Shown here one piece after another: positions 48,406-60,740 of a stretch of 64,000 bases of DNA. Source of the stretch: Pyrocephalus nanus (Eukaryota > Chordata > Aves > Passeriformes > Tyrannidae); the NCBI GenBank assembly GCA_038380795.1, contig CM076270.1, forward strand, positions 11,717,001-11,781,000, given 5' to 3'. The position numbers and the translations under genes are program-made. Each line of letters begins with the position of its first letter. Positions within the stretch are counted from its first letter, which is position 1. Under the pieces are notes generated by a model. It was not told where the DNA came from. It did no database searches and saw only the letters and a list, made by a program, of their open reading frames with translations.

Positions 48406-51400
48406 GACTTGGTGGTGATATCACACTTCTGCACTCCCAGTTTTTGAAGGACTCCATGACAGAGTCCCCAGCTCCCCTCACCTTGAAGTGCCCCATGCAA
48501 GGCACCAGATCACTAATAGTCCTCAGATGAGCAGGGCAGACACCATCCCTGCTGTTCACGCCTACCACGGTGCTGTGATTTATGCTGTTCTCAGATGCTA
48601 AATCTCTCCATTTCCCCCATCAATCTAACAGGCCTGAAATACTGTAGAAATGCCGAGAAGTCCCTCACACAAACAAAACACACTATGGAAACAACTCCAT
48701 CAGTCTTCCACCCTGCTCTGAACACCTGGAAAAGTAAATTCATTAAAACAAAAAATTGACAGAACATACTATCAACAAGCACTGAGCTGAAATTAATCAC
48801 TTCAGATGCTATCGGTCTTAGGGAGGGTCCTATCAACACTAGGTCACAAAAGTGCCCTGGGTAATCACTGGATGGCAGCTCAGGGTAAAATTTGGATCAC
48901 AGTGTCATTCTGCAAACTTTCAGTAATACCAAGCAGTAACATCTTTTTTTGCTACAGTATTCCTCGTGCAATCTTGCAGCATTTTCCAAAGGGATGAGCA
49001 TCTGAAACTTCTTTAATTAACAGGTAATGAGCCTGTGATGTGGAAAAATTAAAGCTTGAGTAAGTTCAGTTGTACTACAAAAATTTTTTTGTTCACTGCA
49101 CTAATGCAGCTTAAGCATTTCTGTAGCAGTTTGCAAGCACTTTTGACCAAAAATTATGATGTTACTAAATTTTAAAAAATCTTACACAACACCCAAATGC
49201 ATAAGAAAAATATGCTGCTTGTGCTGCTCTGGACTGAAACAACATTACACTTCAAGAGGCAAGAACATGCTAAAAATGGCCAAAACCCACCATGTGACTC
49301 AAAGTTTTTTCCTTCTGCTTTGTGAAAATACGCTTTTATCTGCATAATGATTTTAATTTTCCACCAGAGCCAAAGGTTTCCTTCAAACTAATGAAAACAC
49401 TCACAGTCATCACCTACTTCATGCCATCTAAAGTTCTGTTTTAAATAACGCTGATGTTTTATTGTTCATCTCTCAACACAGACACCTCATTTCTGATGTC
49501 AGGCAGCCCCGAGGATTCCAACAAGTCTCTCCTGACTGCCGTGTTGGGAGAGAGCTGCAAACAGTGAGCTCCCTCTCCAGGAATGTGTGTGCTGAGGATG
49601 ACACAGTGCAGATGGAGTGAAAACAGAAAATCTGCCTCTCCAACAGGTCTCTGAACAAAGCTCCTGCTCCTCCAGCTGTCCAGGAGGCAGGAGGGCTCTG
49701 AGAGAAGGAGCTCTCAAACTTCACCTGGTGGTTTCTAATCATTCAGGATGTCTACCTCTAAAACCTAAAATTTATTTAATGGAAAGCAGAGCTGTATTTT
49801 TGAAAAAACAGAAAGAAAAATAGAAGAAGAAATGTTTAAGGAAGCGAAGAATGTAGGAGTGGCACGGAATTAAAGCAATAGGCAAAAGAAATGTTTAGAA
49901 ATGTTTAAATAATGATGCTCAGCCAGCAGGCAGAGTCTGTACTGACGAGCACCACACTACAATATAAAAAGCCAGCAGAGAACTGCTGGTTATAACTGCA
50001 CGCTCTGCCAGCCTTTGTAGCCACAGAAAATCCCCACAAGAGAGTGATGCTGATCACCAGAGAATGACCGCACAAACGGCTGCAAATCGATAGCGCAGGC
50101 TGCCAGCAATTCACACCGGCTCCGGTTACAGGAGCTGTGCCAGGGAAAGCACCAGCTAGGGAGCAGGTGGATGGTCCAACCCTCTCACCTGCCAGCCTGT
50201 GATCACTGCATCTCCTGCAGCCCAGCAGCTCCCAAGTCCCCAGGGAGCATCCTTCAGCAGCCAACCCTACGCTGGGCCCCGGAAGCCAAAATCAATGCCT
50301 TTTTTCCTAATTTCTAGCTTTTCCTTTTTCTGGAACATGTGAACTGGCTTTTTGCAGCCTGGCTTCCCTTGCGGCAGTTCCATCCGCTTGACCTTTTTCA
50401 AATAGTTTTGCTTTGGGGAATGAATGAAATGTATTTATTTGGCAGCTTGTGCAACATGGGTGGCAACTACTGAGCAAAAAACTATCTGTGCAGCCAGCAA
50501 GGGGAGGGGACAGCCAACTGTGCTATTCTAAATAAATATCAATTAAATGAGCATGTTCTATTAACCCCAAGACCTGACTCTTTTCTTCCTTCATTTCAAT
50601 CTAAAATCCTTAAATAAGAAACACACATTTCAGGGAGGTGGGTGGGAGGGGTAGAGAGGTGTTTATCCTAACTGCAATCAGGATTAAGCTGGGGAAGAGA
50701 AACAAGTAACAGAATCACATTGCCTCTTTCTGGATATTTTACCAGTTCACAGCATGTAGCTGTCCACTGGATGTAACACGTTCCCTTAACAGAGCACGCT
50801 GCTGGAGCGCCACAGGGAGAGAGCTCTGCACAGAGCACTCCATGGATGCTGCTGTGTGATGTGGCAGAAGCTCTGTGCCCTCCATCACCATAGTGGCTGT
50901 ATCTAGCTCTGCTTCTTCATCCTCAAATACAACCTCCACCATTGGAGGCAACCAGGTATCTTCTGACATTTATCAATGAAGTCACGCACTCCAAACATGA
51001 ACTATCACGCTCCAAAAGCCCCAGGAAGGCAGACAGGGAGTGCAGACAGGCGGCAGAGTAACTGCTCCCCTCCTTTCACCACAGCTGCCCACCTCCTGGA
51101 CAGTGAAGTGCCACAGGTCCCCAGCTGAGGGTTTCTTTTTGGGAACATGGTGATGCCAAGCATCATCCAAAGCAGAGTTCATCTTTGTGCTTGGTAACAC
51201 TGAATAAGGTAGAGGTATTGATGCAAGTCAGACCGGACTGGACAAAATTCCCCCTTCCTCTCACATAAAACTTCAAGTACAATAGATGAGCATGCTGCTG
51301 AGAAGAGAGGGGAGCTGCTATTGCTACCTCCCTCCTTGTCCTGACCCCAGTCAGGGTCTTCACAAGAGCTCAGTACTTCTCCAAATGTAGAGCTCTGCCT

Positions 51401-54400
51401 TGAGCAGCACAACCCCAAACAGCATCTCCTCAGCAGGACCCCCAGGATAGCAGTGCCGTCACCTCCCCATGACAAACCCACAGAGCAGATGCAGGAATAG
51501 AGCTGCAAAGGCCCATTCTATGATGATGCCACTTCCAACACTAACCTTCATCTCATAGCACAGCCCATTCCATGGGGAAAGGGCAGAAAGCAGAAATACC
51601 TGGAGGCACTGCATGGAACCAGCGTTCCCCATCATGCCAGCAACCAGCCAACAGCTCGTCCCTAAGGATGAGAAGGGCTCAGGCCACTATCCTGCCTCCA
51701 AGCTTATGGCTTTGTCCCTCTGTCACCTTTAGTCTGGAATGAGCACAGGACAGTAGAGGTGCTTGGCAGGTGACACGATGTATACAGATGAATTTTCTCA
51801 GCAACCACATAAATTCCATCAGGGTTTCAGAGAGCCAATTCAGTGCTTGGAACAAGCACACAGTTATTTGTCTAAGCTGCAACGTGGGGGCTGGAAAAGC
51901 CGGAGTGAGTGGTCTGCCTGAACAGTGAATCCCACAGTCGTGTTCCACAGCTCTCTAGAAAGCTGCCTTCTGCTTTACCATTTAAAAATGTGTTGTAGCT
52001 GCTATTTTCAGACAGTACTGTTAAGAAGATGTAGCCCTACAGCCCTGGGACCATGCTGCACAAATTCAGTCTGCACTGACTCCCACAAAGCACAAATCCT
52101 CCCTTAAAAATAATTTATTCCAGGAGTCCCTGCAAGCAGTGTTTGCTGGATGAGGGGCACAAAGTGTGTCCATAGCTCTACTACAGCTTTTAATAGAGAT
52201 GCAAAGTAAAACCAGCCTCTGGAAAGGCCGAGCTATTTTGGGATTCTACCACATGTGAGAATAGGGCAAAGGTAAAACAATAGATGCAGTAGTTTACTCC
52301 ATGCTCAGAAAGGCTAACGCATTAATATGAACAATAGTGTTAGCCAGGGAATAGAGATGAACTACTTATTAACCAAGAGAACAGAGTAGGAAGGTACCAT
52401 TCCCTGAAAGACTGCAGTGTGTGCAGCCCAGGGACAGAGTAGATGATTTCGGTACAGGTCACTTCTCAAGAGATTTCCAAGATTAAAGCACGACAATAAT
52501 GCAGCCATGGCAATGACGCCACAACAGCACATGGAGCACATGGAAATGTACACATATTTAAAGGTAGTTCTTTATTTAAAGGTTAGTACTCTGGAGCTGC
52601 TTTCTCTGACCTGTTCTCTTCTATGCTCTTGGTCTCTTTCTGCCAAGCCAGGGAGCTTGCAAATATGAAAGGAATGTTGTTCTCTTGCCTGTTTTGCGTG
52701 ATAAAATTCTTGCTTTGATTTTAATAATAACAACAACAAGTCACAGCTTGCTTTCAACTGTGCAGGAGTAGAAAAATGCCAAAAATAATGTGCACATGAC
52801 TGTTCAGAATGATGGATCAAATGGAACAAATGTCAGAGAAATGAAACAAACACCTACCTGGCCACCATGCTATCTGGCAGTCCATGGTATGCCCATTTGG
52901 AGAGGTGAAAGAAGGAAAGCAGATAAACCCAAGTGTGTTTGCACTTGCTCCCCACCATAGTGAGGCTCATGGTTCTATTTGTCTCTCAAACAGCCTCTTC
53001 AGCTCCCATGGCAGCTCTATTGTCCATACTGCCCAAGTCGAGCTGATGATGTGTTTTGGTAATAGATATTATTTGCTAAAACTTGAAGTATCTAGTCTAC
53101 TGAAATTCTTCTAAATTCATGCTGAATTGAGCAAAGCAAGGAAGGAAGGAAGAAAATCTTGTCTTTATTTTGGTATTTTTTTGAACTCAAGCTTTTGGGT
53201 TTATATTTCAAAATAGTATTTGATTTAGAAGTATACTCAAAAGTTAAAAAAAAAATACAAATACAAAAATCCAGCAAATTAAATTGCACCTCTCCCCCCT
53301 CCTGAAAAGAAACTCCAGCAGTATCAGTCAATGATAAACTGATTTATATGGATCTTTTATGGGGAGGGAAAATAATCACACATGAACCTATTTTTACCCT
53401 GAGTTTTCCATTTGGCTGGTGATGGAGGAATCAATCATTTGTATTGCTCTAATGGTGAACCTCCTCTGCTGGCTAACGATTTCCCCTGCTCCCACAAGCA
53501 CAGCTACCCCTGAGGCCATGGGGACAGAAGATATCCATCCTTCTCGGAGCTTGGATGACTTCCATGGATTTTCTTGGCATCAACCATACTCAGTACTAGT
53601 ACGAAGCAGCTTACTGACTGACATGCTCACCCATAAGCTGTGTTTGAAGCGGGCTGGCAGCTGACTTTTCCTGCTCTGGAGAAAACCAGGAATCTGCAGC
53701 TCTTTCCCAGATTTTAGAGACAGATAGCTCAGAGTTGCTATCTGACCCCTCTTCTCAGTAACCGAGCACAGCCACGCACTGTGACAGTTACCACATCTGC
53801 AAGTCACGAACGTGTGTGATACCACCCCCAGGGATCAATTTGATAAAATGAAACCCATCTGCTGAGCTGTCACAAGCAGGAGGGAGCCTCTTCCTCCCTC
53901 CCGATTATTTTGGCATTCATTAACATCGACAGGTATAGAAGGAGATTTCAGCACCAAGGGCAGATCAGACCTAGCGACGACAGACTGCCCCAAACAAGGA
54001 GGACACGCCCTCAAGGTTGTGCCCTTCCCCTTGGTGTTATCCTGGCTCATGTTTGGCTGGCGACTTGTTATCCATGCCCTCATCTCAGCTAGCACTTCTA
54101 CAAGCTCTTGCTGGCCAGGCAATGTCAGGATTTCCAGCCATTTCCATTCTCATCAGCCACTTCTTAAGATAAGAGACAGCTCCAGATTCTGCAGGGGAGC
54201 AGGCAGAAGAATGTGATGGACCACCATTGGCTGGGCATACACCCTGACACATATGGACATGCTGTATAAAAATGCTAGGAACCAGCTGGAATCCTGCTGC
54301 AGGGAGCAGCTATGCACTGGGATAATGTAGCCAGCAGTCAGACGCTAGCAACAGAGAGTCCAAATTCCACAGGTTGGGGAGATATTACAGCTGTTCTGAG

Positions 54401-56329
54401 ATGCACCACTCCACAAAAGCAGAGAAGGACTACAACAAATTTAACAGGAAGATAAAAAGGTAGCTTTTACCCTGAGCTTCAATCATCATTTTCACCCTGC
54501 ATTAAATCAGAAAGGACTTCAGGATTTAACTCAGGGAATTTAACAGCTTGCAGAGATGACAGACTTCTCAAATGTTTTAAATGAATCTCCGAATGAACAA
54601 AGTCCTTCTGTGTCCTTCAACTAATTTGCTTTTATATTTTACTTATACTGCTACAAAATATCTACATCTGTATATTTTAAGTTCCAAATCTCTATTATTC
54701 AAAATGAGAAATACCGCAAAGGGAAAACATGGGTTTAGTTATTGCTTTTTTTGCTATGTGCAAGTCATTTCCTTCACTTTGGAAGAAGCCTTTAGATCTC
54801 CTTAAGGACAAGCATCATTTCCCTTGAGGAGCACAAAATATATATATGACAAGGGGGAAAAAAAGGAATTAAAATAATACATTTTTTTTCTTTTTTTTCT
54901 TTTTCCTGGGGTAAAAAAACCTGTTTGAGACCGAGCTCTGCATCTGAGCTGGGAACTCATCTACAGAAGCAACATCTGAAGGGATGGAGAAGATGCTACA
55001 CAGTGTTGCTACACTGTCTGACCCAAAGCTGCCTCAATTCAAATCTGACTTACCCAAGTAACACACTCTTTCAGTGGGCTTCACTCAGATAAAATTTCCA
55101 CCAACCCCCACAGATACTCCAGCCTGTTTCCCCTCATGCAAGGCTGCCAAACTCCTCAGCTTTGCCGTTCAGTGACCATGGCATCACAGAAGGCCACCTC
55201 CATCCCAGCTCCCCAGGGTGAGCTCTGCCTGAGATGGTCAGTGAAGCATCAGCAACAGCTTTCACAAACAAGCTGGACCCTCCAGCCCAGGCTTCCCAGA
55301 CTGTTACAAAACAGCTGAAGAAGGGACGTGCCTGGATGCTTTAATTCAGCCACAAAGGGGATGAAACTACTTGGTTCAACTATTTGTTGGCAGAGAAGTC
55401 ATGTGGAGAGAGCTGCTTGTCAACTCTTCCGGATTCAACTCTTGGACCTACCAGTCTCTGAGGAAAAATCCACCTCTTGAACCTGTACCAACCGCCGTTC
55501 CATACAGTAATTTCTTTTGAATCCTTTATCAAGTCACTATGGTCAGAGAAAAATACATAATTTATAGATGGACAATTGGAGCCAATGACCTGTATTAACT
55601 CACAATAATGGTATTAAGCCCATGTGTCCAAATGTTCAGTTTAGTCCACAGCGCTCAGTGTCCTTATTTGGCCTATCTTAAACTGATAAGTCATCTTGAA
55701 ACCAAACACATGCGAGAGCTATAAAAGAACACAATGCGTGTATGTGAGACAGCTGTCTTTGCCCATTTAAAAGACAGACAGAACTAGTTCTAAGTTTACA
55801 ACATGGTCCCTACTGCAAACAATAAATGAGACATTTCTGCATTCAACTTCTCCCTAGGAGCTGATAGCTTTGATTATACAAGATATCCCTGCATGGACCT
55901 GGTTCCCCATAGCTTGCCAAAACCTGTGACTACTCATGCCCACCACTGAGCAAGACTTAACTGCTACAGGGTGCAAACTCTCCCTTCCCGTAAGAGAGCA
56001 GGAGTACGTCACTTTCTCTTCACACAGGCTGCAGTATAAAGCACAAGGTGCCAACCAGTGCAAAAAACCTCCGCTCACCCACGTCTCTACTGAATATTTC
56101 AGTTACAGCACTCTTTGAGTCACATATTAAAAACACTTAATTGATGTAAGCTCACACAGTTACTCTACAGAAGCAAAGGGAACATGAACCATCGTCAGAG
56201 TTACATTTCTGTAATGGCACAAGCTGCTACAGCTCCACCATTGCTTCATTGTGAGCTCACTGGTGGTGGGGACCCAAAGCATGGTGTGCTGGGATGAGCA
56301 TCAGGAATTAGGTCTCTGTGGTAAGTGCT

Positions 56330-56435
56330 CCATGCTTGGTCTCATCTTCTGTAAAACAGGAAAAATCCTCTCCATTTATTATAGCTTGTTGAGTACTACA
56401 GATGAAAACTACTCTATAAATCTGAAGGGTTTTGA
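56330..56435 (+). mobile_element. MIR-like SINE fragment
   Basis: CTCATCTTCTGTAAAACAGG (56341-56360), then a pyrimidine/AT block, TTGTTGAGTACTACAGATGA and ACTCTATAAATCTGAAGG, parallels the MIR 3' half (ctcatctgtaaaatggg, then ttgttgtgaggatt). It lies in intron 1. Confidence 0.4.
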
Positions 56436-57128
56436 CAGATTCTCCTCATAGTCATAAAACAAGGTCATGTTTAAAAAGGTAGAGAGAGATCCCCTAAGAC
56501 TGTACCATTTTCAAATGTGATTGTATCCTTTTTGAACATGGATGTTTCTCTCATTCCTTTCACTGACTTGCAAACTACTGAGCCAGCATATCATTAAGTA
56601 GACATAATCACTGGGGCTGTGGGTCACTGCACAATGTATGCACATTTCTTGAAACTACTTTCAATTCATTTGCATGTCATTTGCTGTGCAGAAACTTGAT
56701 TCTGGAATGCGTAAGTTATCCGGGCACAATACATTCCCTGAATAAACAATCTGAGCAGCAGCATCCCCGTGGCATGCTGCTTTCTGAGAAGCACACCCAA
56801 GATCAGGAATAGGATGTACCAGTGAAATAAATCTCTATTTAAAAGATGGATATCGGGAACTAAAGCAGACACAGCCCATAGGCTAGGAAAGGACATCTGG
56901 ATTTTTTTCACAGCAACTTAATTACTCTACTTCTTTAATTTTATAAAATGAATACAGTACTGGTTACAAGTGATTGACTGACAGCTTTAAAGACTAAACA
57001 GCTCTATTTTTACAGCACTGAGTGGAATCGATCCTTCTTCTAAGTCAATAAAAAGTCTCCCTTAAATCAGTCTGGTCTGTAAATTATCAAAAACATTCCT
57101 CAGCATGAAAGACCATGAAAGTTGAGGG

Positions 57129-57152
57129 AATTCTTCAATTCTTCAATTCTTC
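57129..57152. repeat. Short tandem repeat (AATTCTTC)3
   Basis: Three perfect copies of an 8-base unit lie in intron 1. The unit is not the ATTCTRTG octamer of CR1 ends, and no CR1 sequence is visible beside it. Confidence 0.9.
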
Positions 57153-57429
57153 ACTGAGTCCATGGAAGCAGAATTGGACCTGTTAAGCTGGGAACAATAA
57201 ACCAATAAAAAGCCTACCAACCACACCCTGCCGTAAGTCACTCAAACTTTAATAAGACAAAGCATCTTGAAACCTAGGTAGCAGGTCTAGACTTCCCAAC
57301 TCTTCAGGTCCTTAAGGGACCTCATTTAAAGGCAGATTAACATGGAGAGGAAAGAGGAACAGAAAATGATTTTGTCAGTGTGACTGCTAGCTCCTACTTT
57401 TGATCCTTCAAAGAGTGATTCCTGAGACA

Positions 57430-57490
57430 AAATGCCAAGACTTTCTGGGCAAGGACCATCTTTTGGTCTTGGTTCACAGGTTAACTAATA
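57430..57490 (+). mobile_element. Possible L3/CR1-type 3' end
   Basis: TTTCTGGGCAAGGACCATCT (57440-57459), followed by TTTGGTCTTGGTTCACAGG, shows the same gggcagggaccatctttt-type motif as the candidate near 27000. It is short, with no second landmark. Confidence 0.3.
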
Positions 57491-58335
57491 TATAGGATAG
57501 TCCACTAAGCCACTGCTCGTCATACCTTGAGTAGCAAAAAACAGAAGGGCAACTTTTTTTCCTGTTGAAGCACTAGCACAATACTAATGTATAAGGAAAA
57601 CATGGAAGGGTTACACTGGTTGATGGTACATGCTGAAGGCCTGAGTGAACAAGTATCTCTGTTTTTTAACCACAACACTAATGGACACCTGAGAAAACTA
57701 CTGGTTCACAGCAGCTTCTCAAACCAATCTCTGTTTTCTTTCCTTAGTGGTGAAAAATAGTGGAAAAAATAAAGCAAGAAGTAAATAATTCCACTGAGAA
57801 ATCATGGAGGGCCTATTCTTGCCAGGTACTGAGTTTTCACACCTACGAAGGATGGCTGAGAGCACAAAGCACTGCTCAGAAATGAAACTGTGGGTGGTGG
57901 GACTTCATCGTGGAAAAGCGAACAGTGTGTACACTAGGGCTGAAGTTCTTCACAAAGAACCAAAACTGAGCACATACATGCAAAAAAAGAATAAAGGAAA
58001 TAGAAGGAGGGGAAAGGATTACCCAAAAGAGGAGTTCTAGATCCTTGCAAGCTCAGTATCAGGTGTAACCATTCTGCAGCTGCCATACAGAAAGCTTTCT
58101 AAGCTAACTAAATTCCCTACGGAACTCTGCTCATGAAGTAGCACTTGATGGATTTAGTTATCAAATGCCCACAATTTTAATTGATCCTCAGTTTATCGAT
58201 TTCCTTGTCACTATGCAGCAAATAAGAGACCGCTTAAAAAACTTATCTGCAAGGAGGTGGAAAAATACAATTCTGGGTGAAGCTCGCACAGATGAAGCCG
58301 CTGGGTCCCTCCTGCCGGAGGACCCGCTGTGCTCA

Positions 58336-58767
<432 letters not shown>

Positions 58768-58768
58768 T

Positions 58769-58771
58769 CAT
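58769..58771 (-). promoter_or_regulatory. Upstream ATG overlapping the FGF12-A start
   Basis: An ATG lies 10 bases upstream of the main start, in the +1 frame, with a weak context (C at -3, A at +4). Its frame reads MSGDGSG and stays open through the whole of exon 1 and into exon 2 after splicing, so it overlaps the main coding region. It could lower translation, but the strong Kozak context of the main ATG favours leaky scanning past it. Confidence 0.45.
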
Positions 58772-59238
58772 GGGCCCCCCGCTCCGCTCCTCGCCGCTCC
58801 GGGGAGCGCCGCTCGGGCGCGCTGGGGCCGAGCCGCCGCCGCGCCCCGCGGGGACCGGGCACGGCAACGACCCGCTTAACGCGCTGCAGCCCCGAGTCCC
58901 GGCGCCGGGGACGGCTCAGCCGGCAAGGAGGAGCAGGGCGCCCGGGCAAACAACCATGGCTGGCCGCCGGACCCCGCCGCCCATGGGTCTGTCCCCAGGA
59001 AGCGCAAATCCCGGCGCGGGCGGCCGTCGGCGAGACCCCCCGGCCGGGCTCGCAGCGGCCGCGTAGATCCGGGAGCGGCCGCCCCGCTGACGAAGGTCCG
59101 CCGGCGACAGCTGTGTCCAAAGGATAGGGGGGCGCGGAGGATCCGCGGGTCCCTGCGGCGCGGTGCCGCTCCGCTCCGCCCGGGCGCAGGCGGCGGCGCT
59201 TCCTCCCGTCGGCCGCCCTCCGGCGAGGGGCCGTGGGA

Positions 59239-59245
59239 TGAGTCA
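59239..59245. promoter_or_regulatory. AP-1 (TRE) consensus in CpG-island promoter
   Basis: A perfect TGAGTCA heptamer lies about 480 bases upstream of the FGF12-A start codon, within the CpG island. It is the canonical binding site of Fos/Jun factors and could give activity-dependent control. A single heptamer can arise by chance, so function is inferred only. Confidence 0.35.
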
Positions 59246-59504
59246 GAGCCCCCCCGGCCCACGGGCAGCCCCGGCCCCAGCGCGGTGGCTCCGAGGCGCT
59301 GCGCGGTTGGGCGCGCACATGGACGCGGCTCCGCGGCCGGGCTCAGGGAGAGCAGCGCTGCATTTCTGTTCGCACTCCTCCTCTTCCTCCTCTGCCCCCC
59401 TCCCCACTCCGCTCCCAGAGAGGGCGGGAGGGGAAGGGAAAAGCAGCCACGGGGAAAAGCAGCAGGTCAGCAAACAAATTAAAAAGAGGAAAGGCAAAAA
59501 AAAT

Positions 59505-59511
<7 letters not shown>

Positions 59512-59551
<40 letters not shown>
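59512..59551. repeat. A40 homopolymer (T40 on transcript strand) within CpG island
   Basis: Forty uninterrupted A residues, preceded by an A-rich leader (59494-59511), sit in otherwise GC-rich promoter sequence about 750 bases upstream of the FGF12-A start codon. It may be a microsatellite or the tail of a retroposon inserted on the plus strand, but no recognisable element body precedes it. Length is likely polymorphic or assembly-dependent. Confidence 0.95.
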
Positions 59552-59553
<2 letters not shown>

Positions 59554-60740
59554 AGCACCCGCCCGCGAGTGCGGGCTCACATCGCCGCAGCTCGGCGCCT
59601 CGGGTTCACAGCGCCATGGCTGGCGCAGCTTCCCCTGCCCTGCTCGCCGCCTCTGCCCCGGCACCGGCTCTCCCCGACGGCAGCAACCCACATCGTCCGG
59701 CCGACCGGGCGGCCGCCGAGCGCTCGGCACCGGGGCGACCCCGGGCCCGGCTGCCGCGGCGCGGACAGCGGCGGGAGGAGCGATGCGAGGCGGGGAGGAG
59801 GTGGAGGAGAAGAAGGGCGGGGGGGTGCGGCTGCCACTGCTGCTGCTGCTCCGTGCGAGGCTCAGGATGCTCCGCGGTGCCGCCCGACGGCGGCGGGGCG
59901 AGGAGGAGCCGAGCCGCGCCCGCTGCCCGCCCGCATCCTCCGGCCCGGCCCGGCCCGGGAGGGGGGAGGAGAGAGGAGGGAGGGGCCGGGGAAGCCCCCC
60001 CGGACGCCCACGCCGCTCGCGGCTGCTGCCAAGGCGGCGGGGAGCTCCGCAGTCCCGCGGCGGCCGGGTGGGGCGGGCTGGGTCAGTGCCGGGCGGGAGC
60101 CGGGCTCCAGGAGAATTGCAGCTTCTCCCGCTCGCCTTCCTCTACGCAATCCTACGTGATCGAGGTTTGGATGAGAAACATCGCGCAGGCAGATCTAGGC
60201 AATTGCAGCTCCGCGGCGGCTCTTTCCCTCCGCCCGGGCAGCCCCGCCACCCCCGCCGGGCTTCCCTGGGGCCGCAGTCCCCCCGGCCCCGCCGACGGAG
60301 CCGCCTGCGAGTCCTGCAGCCACTCTGGCCGCCTCCCTCGCCACTGCTGTCGGTGCCTGAGCACCCAACCTCGGCAGCTGAGCATCTCCGTGGCTTTCCC
60401 TGCTTCTCTGTGCAAGCAGACACAGAGCGACAGCTCCGGCACCCCGAGGAAGCACTGCTGGGGGCCGGTTCCTCGGCCGGGGAGCGCGCAGGCGGCTGTA
60501 GCGGCGATGGTCACTGCCGGGCTGCCTCCGGCTGCAGCGGTCCCAAGACAGACCACTAGTGCATCAGCGGGTGCTGGCCCGGCTCCCACCTATATCCGGT
60601 CACAAAACTGCACCAAACAAAATTTAAGGTGCAGACAGATACATCTCTGGTTATCCAGAGAAGCAACTGCTGTTGCTGCCACAGGGATGGTGCTCTCCAG
60701 ATATCAGGTTCAAGTAACGGCTAGCAATGATAGCTGTTAG

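Noticed and set aside
57129..57152. CR1 terminal octamer repeats
   Set aside because: The unit AATTCTTC differs from ATTCTRTG and no CR1 body lies beside it.
59616..60740. 374-codon plus-strand open frame in the CpG island
   Set aside because: Low-complexity Ala/Gly/Arg/Pro-rich translation, no domain, overlaps other long frames on both strands; stop-codon depletion in GC-rich DNA explains it. Not annotated as a gene.
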